From JAEUKQ01 sp044227605 (lineage in GTDB: Bacteria > Pseudomonadota > Alphaproteobacteria > JAEUKQ01): 21,502 nt of DNA. The notes under the pieces were generated by a model. The model made no database searches. It was not told the origin of the DNA and saw only the letters and a program-made list of their open reading frames with translations. A program made the position numbers and the translations under genes. Every line of letters begins with the position of its first letter. The first letter of the stretch is position 1. Shown piece after piece: positions 16,048 to 21,502 of this stretch. Where the stretch lies: the NCBI GenBank assembly GCA_044227605.1, contig JBGAWJ010000015.1:1-21502 (forward strand), in the 5' to 3' direction.

Positions 16048-16425
16048 TTAAGAAATGGGTTTTGGGCAGGGGAATTCCTCAAATAATATGATGATGATAA
16101 GGCCTGAAGCTGAAAAATGCGAACCCAAATACCCATCTTTTGGAGCTTGTTTTAACCTTCTGGTGATAATTTCGCGCAGCATGAAATCTGTAACGGGTGG
16201 GGGAATAGAAAAATAGGAGCAAGTGTTGTTCCACTGATCCACTGTTTCTAATCCATCTATAAGACCGATTATATAATGGGAACAAGTATTTGGATCATTA
16301 TCACATAAAGTTAAGAACATATCTCCCGTATAATATGACCATGATTTGGATGGTTGCGCGGGCTGTTGTCCTAAGGCTGTACCGGCGATAAAGCTAAAAA
16401 ATAAAAGCTTGAATATTAATTGTAT
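16048..16425 (-). pseudogene. Rap1a/Tai-like exported protein without a canonical start codon
   Basis: The minus-strand frame ending at 16048 encodes features of the Rap1a/Tai immunity-protein family: YYTGDMFLTLCDND, a YIIGLIDGLE helix, FSIPPPVTDFMLREII and a terminal LFEEFPCPK. Only the part from ATG 16320 (90 residues) has a normal start, but that removes a clear signal peptide encoded upstream in the same frame (QLIFKLLFFSFIAGTALG). The frame is open back to a stop at 16429-16431 with no ATG, GTG or TTG before the signal peptide; an ATA at 16425-16423 sits where a start would be expected, with GAGG ten bases upstream. The body has no frameshift or stop. Either an ATG mutated to ATA, or a non-standard start is used. 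In Serratia, Rap1a-type proteins neutralise type VI amidase effectors; no effector gene is seen here. Confidence 0.6.
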
Positions 16426-16470
16426 GGATTAAAAGCCTCGTACGTATACGAATTTTATAAATGCCCCATC

Positions 16471-16490
16471 AAAAAAGCTGGCTGACCGGC
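16471..16490 (-). terminator. Possible weak terminator of phaR
   Basis: On the minus strand a short GC-rich hairpin, GCCGG then TCAG then CCAGC (16490-16477, one mismatch), is followed by six T (16476-16471). It lies 22 bases after the phaR stop. The stem is short, so this is tentative. Confidence 0.4.
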
Positions 16491-16512
16491 AATTCCCCTA
16501 GAGAGACCGGGA

Positions 16513-17121
16513 TTATTTCTTAGAATTTTGCTGCAGCTGGTTCAGTTGCTGTTGCAATTGGTCCAACTGTTCCTTTAAGTTTTTTAAGCTTTGATCGGGT
16601 TGCCCGCCACTACTGGGCGAGGATCTTTCCTGGTTTTTCTCAGTGCCCATGGTATTTTTAGCCCCAAAGGGGTTAAACATCTGCAAGGATTTTTGGAAAA
16701 AATCCATATTGCGGCGCGTCACATCATCAAGCTGCGGCAAAGGGAACATAGGGCCAAAAGTTTGCTGTAATTGCTGGCGGAAATTTTGTTGCTGTTGCAC
16801 AAAGCTCTCCATCGATTGATCCAGGTATTTTGGCACCAGCATTTGCAGATTGTCCCCATAAAAACCGATCAATTGCCGCAGGAAATTCAACGGCAATAAT
16901 TGCTGCCCTTTGCCTTCCTGCTCGACAATAATTTGGGTTAAGACCGCCCGGGTAATATCCTCCTCGGTTTTGGCGTCCACCACCACAAAATCCACATTGT
17001 CTTTCACCAACTGGCATAAATATTCCAAAGTCACATAGCTGCTGGTGGCGGTATTATAAAGACGGCGATTGGCGTATTTTTTAATCTTGATTGGGTTAGC
17101 GGGGGCGGTGGCTTCGGTCAT
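16513..17121 (-). CDS. phaR: Polyhydroxyalkanoate synthesis repressor PhaR
   Basis: Regulator of PHB metabolism that binds both DNA and PHB granules, releasing phasin and pha promoters when polymer accumulates. The N-terminal DNA-binding PHB/PHA accumulation domain is unmistakable: IKKYANRRLYNTATSSYVTL (residues 13-32), then a conserved block with LVKDNVDFVVVDAKTEEDIT (38-57). It is followed by the PHB_acc segment (about 75-115, LPLNFLRQLIGFYGDNLQ and SFVQQQQNF). The tail ends in a Gln/Leu-rich coiled coil (QLDQLQQQLNQLQQ). At 202 residues it is full length. A possible SD (AGGA) precedes the ATG. It is divergent from the PhaE-like/PhaC genes, with operator-like repeats in between. Confidence 0.96.
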   Translation of the reverse strand: MTEATAPANPIKIKKYANRRLYNTATSSYVTLEYLCQLVKDNVDFVVVDAKTEEDITRAVLTQIIVEQEGKGQQLLPLNFLRQLIGFYGDNLQMLVPKYLDQSMESFVQQQQNFRQQLQQTFGPMFPLPQLDDVTRRNMDFFQKSLQMFNPFGAKNTMGTEKNQERSSPSSGGQPDQSLKNLKEQLDQLQQQLNQLQQNSKK

Positions 17122-17222
17122 GGATTTTTTCCTGGCTGGTTTTTGATATCAGATAGCTGGTTCAACAAACCAACTTGTATTTTCCGTTAGGAATAAGGGT
17201 TCTTTTTTGTTAAGCTATCTCA

Positions 17223-17250
17223 GATGCTATCGAAAAATAGCTAAAGTCAA
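17223..17250 (-). promoter_or_regulatory. Candidate phaR promoter
   Basis: On the minus strand TTGACT (17250-17245) and TAGCAT (17228-17223) are 16 bases apart, about 100 bases upstream of the phaR start. AGCTAT (17213-17218) and ATAGCT (17237-17242) form a dyad that overlaps this promoter and could be an autoregulatory PhaR site. The -10 box is only a fair match. Confidence 0.35.
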
Positions 17251-17254
17251 CAAC

Positions 17255-17346
17255 TGATCCTTTCCCATTATATAGGGGAAAATTAGGATCACAATGATTT
17301 TTCCGTCAAATGATCCGTTAGGTTAAAAAAATAAAATAACCGATCA
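17255..17346. repeat. Two inverted repeats built on TGATC half-sites upstream of the PhaE-like gene
   Basis: Repeat 1: TGATCCTTTCCC (17255-17266) faces GGGAAA (17276-17281) and, after four bases, GGATCA (17286-17291). Repeat 2: TGATCCGTTA (17311-17320) faces TAACCGATCA (17337-17346), complementary at nine of ten positions. Repeat 2's right arm runs into the AGGAGGAG ribosome-binding sequence (17346-17353), so a hairpin or a bound protein there could block translation or transcription of the downstream operon. PhaR is the obvious candidate binder, but this motif does not match a PhaR site I know. Confidence 0.5.
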
Positions 17347-17358
17347 GGAGGAGACAAC

Positions 17359-17868
17359 ATGGCAACGACCGACCACAAAAAAAATTCATCCGCCCAAAAT
17401 ACGGAAAAAGCTAATCCATCTGCTAAACCACGGACAGCGGATAAGGGGGAAACGGAGCCTACCCCCGATAGTTCCTTTAATCCCGATTACCCGGGTTCAT
17501 GGATAGAGGCGGCCAAACAAACCCTTGATTTATGGCAACAGCAATTCTCCGGTAATTTGGCAGATCCTTATTGGGTTGACCAATGGGGATATTTCTTGAA
17601 TAATTTACGGCAGGCGGCTGCCCAACGCGATGCCCAAAATCCAAAAACTGCCGCACCTGACCCAAAGCAACATTCCAAGGCTGCTGATCATGAACAACCG
17701 CCTGCAAAGCCCAAAGCCGCTGGCTTATCATCTGAACAACGCCTGGGCGATGTGGATGAGTTGGCCAAACGCCTCCATGACCTTGAAAAACGGGTGGCCG
17801 TTTTGGAACGACAAAATGGGTCAACCGCCCCTCAAGGCACCCCTAAATCTTCCAAGCGCCCTTCTTGA
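17359..17868 (+). CDS. Short PhaE-like partner subunit of the PHA synthase
   Basis: A 169-residue hydrophilic protein with a strong SD (AGGAGGAG). Residues 1-45 are a disordered Lys/Ser/Pro-rich head. A Trp-rich amphipathic core follows: GSWIEAAKQTLDLWQQQF (about 46-63) and DPYWVDQWGYFLNNLRQAA (about 69-87). Then come a Pro/Lys/Ala linker and a heptad-like helix (DVDELAKRLHDLEKRVAVLE, 131-150) like the C-terminal coiled coil that ends class III PhaE proteins. PhaE of class III is about twice this length and PhaR of class IV synthases is somewhat longer, so this would be a minimal partner. It overlaps phaC by 53 bases in another frame, which implies coupled translation and equimolar products. 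Assignment rests on the coiled coil and context. Confidence 0.65.
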   Translation: MATTDHKKNSSAQNTEKANPSAKPRTADKGETEPTPDSSFNPDYPGSWIEAAKQTLDLWQQQFSGNLADPYWVDQWGYFLNNLRQAAAQRDAQNPKTAAPDPKQHSKAADHEQPPAKPKAAGLSSEQRLGDVDELAKRLHDLEKRVAVLERQNGSTAPQGTPKSSKRPS

Positions 17869-18889
17869 CGCCATCAATCAGGAAGGACTTGCGCGTTACC
17901 AGCGTTTTCTGAAGGGGATAAAAGCTTATCAAAATCATCCGTATCAGCGGCAAATAAAGCCGCTGCCGGTGGTTTCCCAAGAATCAACCAGCCGCTTATT
18001 TCTGTGCCGAGGGATGCAGCCACGAGGGATGATAGTGATCATACCTTCCCTCATCAACCGTTCTTATATTTTGGATTTAGCAGAAAATAATTCTTTTATT
18101 AGGAGGTTAGGGGAGCGGGGATATAGTACCTTGCTGCTGGATTGGGGTGATCCCACTGTCTTGGAACAGCAATTCGGCTTAGATGATTATATAGCACGAT
18201 TATTACATATGGTGGAGGCAGCTAGGCTACAAGCAGGCGATCAACCTGTTTATATCATGGGTTATTGTATGGGCGGGCTGCTTGCTATGGCTGCAGCTGT
18301 CTTGAAGCCGAAAGTTTTTAAGGGTGTATGTTTACTGGCAACACCCTGGGATTTCCAGGCCGTGCCCATGCCGCTCGCGCAAGCCCTTAGCCGTCATGGG
18401 CCCAGTTGGCAATCTTTGTTGCCGTCCCTATCTGTGGTGCCAGTTGAATGGTTGCAGTGGTATTTTTCGGCCCTTAACCCTTTGCAAATCCTACAAAAAT
18501 TCAGCAAATTCGGGGAGTTACCCCAGCAATCTGCCGCTGCCCAGCAATTTGTAGCGCTTGAGGATTGGTTAAATGATGGGGTAGCCGTTACCCAGCGGGT
18601 CATTCAGGAATCTTTAGAAAACTGGTACCGGGATAATTTGCCCATTCAGGCAAAGTGGCGGGTGTGTGGGCAAATCATTGACCCCCGATATGTAGATTGC
18701 CCTATATTGGCGGTACTGCCGAAACAAGACCGGATTGTCCCCCTAGCTAGTGCATCTGCCATATCCAGCAACCTGGCATCCATCAAAATGATGATTATTG
18801 ATGCTGGTCATATTGGCATGGTGGCCAGCCCCCGTGCTGCGCCGCAAACTATAGAAGCGATTGTGAATTGGCTAAACACCCTTTCCTAG
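17816..18889 (+). CDS. phaC: Poly(3-hydroxyalkanoate) synthase PhaC, class III-type
   Basis: Polymerises 3-hydroxyacyl-CoA into PHA on the granule surface. The lipase-like box MGYCMGG has Cys in place of Ser (Cys151), with Asp305 (LPKQDRIVP) and His332 (DAGHIGM). These are within three positions of Cys149, Asp302 and His331 of the Allochromatium class III enzyme. IPSLINRSYILDL and ALEDWLNDGV are further PhaC signatures. The ATG at 17816 (GGAACG upstream) yields 357 residues, the class III/IV size, against nearly 600 for class I. An earlier ATG at 17630 in this frame lies inside the upstream gene and gives a non-homologous head. Class III/IV enzymes need a partner subunit, which the overlapping upstream gene probably encodes. 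Confidence 0.92.
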   Translation: MGQPPLKAPLNLPSALLDAINQEGLARYQRFLKGIKAYQNHPYQRQIKPLPVVSQESTSRLFLCRGMQPRGMIVIIPSLINRSYILDLAENNSFIRRLGERGYSTLLLDWGDPTVLEQQFGLDDYIARLLHMVEAARLQAGDQPVYIMGYCMGGLLAMAAAVLKPKVFKGVCLLATPWDFQAVPMPLAQALSRHGPSWQSLLPSLSVVPVEWLQWYFSALNPLQILQKFSKFGELPQQSAAAQQFVALEDWLNDGVAVTQRVIQESLENWYRDNLPIQAKWRVCGQIIDPRYVDCPILAVLPKQDRIVPLASASAISSNLASIKMMIIDAGHIGMVASPRAAPQTIEAIVNWLNTLS

Positions 18890-18901
18890 AGCCGAAAAAA
18901 T

Positions 18902-18930
18902 TTGCCTAAAAATAGCATGTAATATATTAT
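18902..18930 (+). promoter_or_regulatory. Candidate phaA promoter
   Basis: TTGCCT (18902-18907) and TATTAT (18925-18930) are 17 bases apart, in the 128-base gap between phaC and phaA. The same -35 hexamer occurs before phaB. Experimentally unsupported; phaA could also be read from the phaC transcript. Confidence 0.4.
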
Positions 18931-19017
18931 GTTGTGACGCAGCATGAAAATTAGCGCCTGCTGAGGCCGCTAGGTGGAAAGCTGTGAGAATGATTGGTTC
19001 AATAAAATAGTGAGAAG

Positions 19018-20199
19018 ATGATGCAAGAAGTTATGATCGCCAGTGCTGTTCGTACCCCCGTAGGCTCTTTTCAAGGGGTTTTTAATCAATTGCCAGCTCA
19101 TCAGCTGGGTGAAGTCGCAATCCGGGCTGCTTTGGAACGCGCGAAAACCGCTCCCCAAGATATCCAGGAAGTGGTGATGGGGCAAATACTTACGGCAGGC
19201 GCCGGACAGAACCCGGCCCGGCAAGCGGCGATGGCTGTAGGCATTCCGGTGGGTGCCACTGCCTATGTCCTTAATCAAATGTGCGGATCGGGTTTGCGTG
19301 CGGTAGTAGCTGCTTACCAAAGCATCCGCCTGGGTGATCAAGATATGGTTGTGGCGGGCGGGCAGGAAAGTATGAGCCAATCTCCCCATTGTATATGGTT
19401 GCGGCCGGGGGTGAAAATGGGGGATGCCCCCATGGTAGATACCATGATTCATGATGGGTTATGGGATGCTTTTCATCATTACCATATGGGAATAACAGCA
19501 GAAAATTTAGCCCGGCAATTTAACATCAGCCGTCAACAACAAGATGAATTTGCCCTTTTTTCCCAGCAAAAAACCGAACAAGCCATTAAGAATAATTTGT
19601 TCCAAGCCGAAATTGTCCCTGTTCCAGTCAAAAACGGCAAAATTGAAAATTTGGTGACTGCGGACGAATATCCCAAAGCTGGCGTAACCTTAGAATTACT
19701 TGCCAAATTACGCCCGGCATTTGACCGGGAAAAGGGTACAGTCACCGCTGGCAACGCCTCTGGCCTGAATGATGGAGCAGCGGCTATGGTCTTAATGTCA
19801 AAAACGACAGCTGTGAAGAAAGGGATCAAGCCGTTGGCGCGGATCGTTTCCTGGGCAACGGCGGGGGTGGAACCTGCTTTGATGGGAACGGGGCCCATTC
19901 CGGCCAGCCGCTTGGCTTTACAGCGGGCGGGGTGGAAAATGGACCAATTGGATTTAATTGAGGCGAATGAGGCTTTTGCCGTGCAATCTTGCGTTGTGAA
20001 CCAAGAAATGAAATGGGACAAGGCGAAGGTGAATGTCAATGGTGGGGCGATTGCCTTGGGTCATCCCATCGGTGCCTCGGGTGCCCGCATTCTTGTTACA
20101 CTGCTGCACGAAATGGGGCGACGTAAGGCCAAACGGGGCCTTGCTACCTTGTGCATTGGCGGCGGCATGGGCATTGCGATGTGTGTGGAGCGGGAATAA
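19018..20199 (+). CDS. phaA: Acetyl-CoA C-acetyltransferase (beta-ketothiolase) PhaA
   Basis: Condenses two acetyl-CoA into acetoacetyl-CoA, the first step of PHB synthesis (EC 2.3.1.9). At 393 residues it is full length and shows all thiolase signatures: acylated Cys89 in NQMCGSGLR, NEAF at about 317-320, His349 in GGAIALGHPIGASGAR and the acid/base Cys379 in LCIGGGMG. The numbering is within one residue of the Zoogloea enzyme. Two adjacent ATGs (19018 and 19021) follow a modest GAGAAG. It lies downstream of phaC in the same direction, with phaB further on beyond a minus-strand insertion. Confidence 0.97.
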   Translation: MMQEVMIASAVRTPVGSFQGVFNQLPAHQLGEVAIRAALERAKTAPQDIQEVVMGQILTAGAGQNPARQAAMAVGIPVGATAYVLNQMCGSGLRAVVAAYQSIRLGDQDMVVAGGQESMSQSPHCIWLRPGVKMGDAPMVDTMIHDGLWDAFHHYHMGITAENLARQFNISRQQQDEFALFSQQKTEQAIKNNLFQAEIVPVPVKNGKIENLVTADEYPKAGVTLELLAKLRPAFDREKGTVTAGNASGLNDGAAAMVLMSKTTAVKKGIKPLARIVSWATAGVEPALMGTGPIPASRLALQRAGWKMDQLDLIEANEAFAVQSCVVNQEMKWDKAKVNVNGGAIALGHPIGASGARILVTLLHEMGRRKAKRGLATLCIGGGMGIAMCVERE

Positions 20200-20569
20200 A
20201 AATTTGGGAAAAGATCATTCCAGTGATTTTTCACCAAAAGATGGGCTCCATATTCTGGCCATGGCCAAGAAGTATCAGACATCCCGCGACCGCACAGAAA
20301 TCTTGAATGTCTGGCCCATCAAGGTCATCCCCGGCACAATTTACAAAAACTTATTCATGCCCTTGAAACCGGCGTATCTGTTGGTTGGGATGAATTTAAT
20401 ATGGATTTTGATCCCGGTCATGCAGTGGTGGAAATCAGCTTCCTGGATCAACAAGCGTGCTGCTGTGCCCAGGAATTACTAGAAATATTGCACCTTTTGC
20501 AAAAGGCCATTCAATAAAGTGCAGGCCACCATCAACCTTTTTAAGGATAGGATGGATTTTTGCAGCTAT
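20200..20569 (+). other. Intergenic region after phaA with a start-less open frame (20227-20517)
   Basis: No intact gene is seen in these 370 bases. One plus-strand frame is open from 20227 to a TAA at 20515-20517 and reads like protein in its second half (LQKLIHALETGVSVGWDEF, DPGHAVVEISFLDQQ, ELLEILHLLQKAIQ). It has no ATG, GTG or TTG before 20401. A start at 20401 would leave only 38 residues. It may be the remnant of a small gene, or chance. A competing open frame that continues out of phaA (to 20482) looks like noise. No clear terminator for phaA was found. Confidence 0.35.
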
Positions 20570-21259
20570 TTACTGCTTCTCTGTTGTGAATGCCTTATCT
20601 TTTGGGGATAAATTGTATATTTTCCGTACGATGGGAACAAAAAGATAAAAAGCACTTTGAGATTGTTGGCAGATAGAAGAGACCCCCTCTCCCAAATTTT
20701 TTAATTTAGCGAGATTAAAAACTTTTTCCTTTCTATCATGGGCAATAACCCAAATAGCCGCTAAAGATAAATTGCTTTCGCCAAAATATCCGGAGCCGAT
20801 GTTATCCTTACTGGTATACATTAAATGCATTGCGCAAGTTACGTCATGAAGATCCATATTATAAAGCTTATTTTCTAACGCCAGTTCTTGAGAGAAATTT
20901 TTTTCTGCGACAGCCAAGGCTTCTTGATGACTGAGCGGATATAAATCAATAATTAAAGATGATCTTGCCTGTGAACAATCTTTAGCCAGTTGCCCTTTCG
21001 TTGAGGTTAAAAGAACTTTGGAATAAATATTTTTAGGTGATAAATAACCATCTAGCCAAGTAAAAATAGCCTCTCCTTCCCAAGAAGGGCCATAAAAACC
21101 ATTATGAGTTTTCTCATCGGAGGAAGGGTACAAGCTTCCAATAAAATCATCACAAGTTATTTTTGATATATCCAAATTTTGCTGATAGGGATTAAACCCG
21201 AAAGCTTCGGTTATTGCCACCAAAAAAGACATTCCTATAAACCATAAAATTCTTTTCAT
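20570..21259 (-). CDS. Exported protein with two HdeA-like units
   Basis: A 229-residue predicted periplasmic protein, from the ATG at 21257-21259. An N-terminal signal peptide (KRILWFIGMSFLVAITEAFG, residues 2-21) is followed by two related units. Unit 1 has LDISKITCDDFI (Cys36), a TWLDGYLS helix (Trp69) and KDCSQARSSLIIDLYP (Cys95). Unit 2 has MDLHDVTCAMHL (Cys142), AAIWVIAHD (Trp170) and SSICQQSQSAFYLFVP (Cys197). This Cys-helix-Trp-Cys order recalls HdeA/HdeB acid-stress chaperones, in which the two cysteines form a disulfide in each small domain. The similarity is by eye and moderate. In-frame ATGs at 21277, 21286 and 21310 lie upstream; the chosen start gives the cleanest signal peptide. 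It is transcribed against phaA and phaB, which it separates. Confidence 0.6.
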   Translation of the reverse strand: MKRILWFIGMSFLVAITEAFGFNPYQQNLDISKITCDDFIGSLYPSSDEKTHNGFYGPSWEGEAIFTWLDGYLSPKNIYSKVLLTSTKGQLAKDCSQARSSLIIDLYPLSHQEALAVAEKNFSQELALENKLYNMDLHDVTCAMHLMYTSKDNIGSGYFGESNLSLAAIWVIAHDRKEKVFNLAKLKNLGEGVSSICQQSQSAFYLFVPIVRKIYNLSPKDKAFTTEKQ

Positions 21260-21361
21260 CAGAAGATTGCCCCTCATTTTATTCATGCTGGAAAATATAA
21301 GGTAATCCATTGGGATAAAAAAATAAAGCTTCCCAAATAAACCAGGTGCAATAAGGGTCGC

Positions 21362-21389
21362 TTGCCTGAAGGAAAATTGTTGGTATAAT
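21362..21389 (+). promoter_or_regulatory. Candidate phaB promoter (extended -10)
   Basis: TTGCCT (21362-21367) and a perfect TATAAT (21384-21389) are 16 bases apart, and TGG directly before the -10 box makes it an extended -10. The site lies 50 bases upstream of the phaB start and points the right way. An independent promoter is needed because a minus-strand gene separates phaA from phaB. Confidence 0.65.
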
Positions 21390-21438
21390 ATTTACTAATA
21401 AATAAGAGAATAAACAAAAATCTGGCGGGGAGGGTCAC

Positions 21439-21502
21439 ATGACAAAACGGGTAGCAGTGGTTACGGGTGGTACGCGCGGTATTTGCGCCGCTATTTGCGA
21501 AG
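21439..21502 (+). CDS. phaB: Acetoacetyl-CoA reductase PhaB, 5' fragment
   Basis: Only the first 21 codons are in the window. MTKRVAVVTGGTRGI followed by an AIC is the N terminus of a short-chain dehydrogenase and matches PhaB, which reduces acetoacetyl-CoA to (R)-3-hydroxybutyryl-CoA with NADPH. GGGGAGGG lies four bases before the ATG. The expected glycine at residue 16 (TGxxxGxG) is Cys (TGC for GGC), a one-base difference at a position that contacts the nucleotide. The identification rests on this short stretch and on the phaC-phaA context. Confidence 0.8.
   Translation, partial: MTKRVAVVTGGTRGICAAICE

Noticed and set aside
15462..17160. AGATAGCTGG occurring near both the lrp dyad and upstream of phaR
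   Set aside because: A ten-base match in two differently organised places is weak; there is no shared symmetry or shared position relative to starts.
18970..19452. 160-codon minus-strand frame over the start of phaA
   Set aside because: It is antisense to the strongly conserved thiolase gene and shows no domain, ribosome-binding site or plausible composition.
20493..20506. Perfect 14-base palindrome CCTTTTGCAAAAGG
   Set aside because: About one such palindrome is expected by chance in a window this size, and it is not placed near a start or with a T run.

Overview
The window looks like chromosomal DNA of an alphaproteobacterium of moderate GC content. The evidence is the PHA-synthesis repressor PhaR with its PHB accumulation domains, a polyhydroxybutyrate (PHB) gene cluster, and the tadA / rluB / rsmD neighbourhood that is common in that class. 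Most genes are ordinary and intact, densely packed and mainly on the minus strand up to about 15.4 kb. No tRNA, rRNA, CRISPR array, transposase or prophage gene was seen. UGA is used as a normal stop in several genes (for example the Ada/AlkA, RluB, Lrp and PhaE-like genes), so the standard bacterial code applies.

Layout. 1-1684 (-): ABC-F ATPase whose reading frame continues past a UGA at the window edge. 1828-3761 (-): DNA alkylation repair pair, an Ada-N/AraC/AlkA fusion overlapping ogt by 4 bases. 3901-6702 (-): an exported S33 peptidase-like hydrolase and fumarylacetoacetase, 18 bases apart. 6848-7810 (-): Mrr-type restriction endonuclease. 7896-10012 (-): operon of a class I glutamine amidotransferase-like hydrolase, RluB-type pseudouridine synthase and RsmD. 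10220-10669 (+): tadA. 10725-11690 (-): MarR regulator and a DUF2269-like membrane protein, both preceded by the same 15-base sequence. 11794-14016 (-): CPA2 cation/proton antiporter with two RCK_C domains. 14316-16018: lysine 6-dehydrogenase-like enzyme (-) divergent from an Lrp/AsnC regulator (+), with a dyad between them. 16048-16425 (-): Rap1a-like exported protein lacking a canonical start codon.

16513-21502 is the PHB region: phaR (-) divergent from a short PhaE-like subunit and a class III-type PhaC (+, overlapping by 53 bases), then phaA (+), a possibly decayed ORF, a minus-strand exported protein with two HdeA-like units, and the first 64 bases of phaB (+). Together PhaA (thiolase), PhaB (reductase) and the PhaE-like/PhaC synthase would convert acetyl-CoA to PHB, with PhaR sensing polymer and repressing the locus. 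The phaR/phaE-like intergenic region holds a cluster of four TGATC-type half-sites that may be an operator array.

The less ordinary signals are the miniature PhaE-like partner of PhaC, the tandem HdeA-like protein inside the pha cluster, the start-less Rap1a-like gene, the shared MarR-region motif, and single-residue oddities in the ABC-F gene (in-frame UGA) and in PhaB (Gly to Cys in the NADP-binding loop). I found no clear new multi-gene defence or mobile system.
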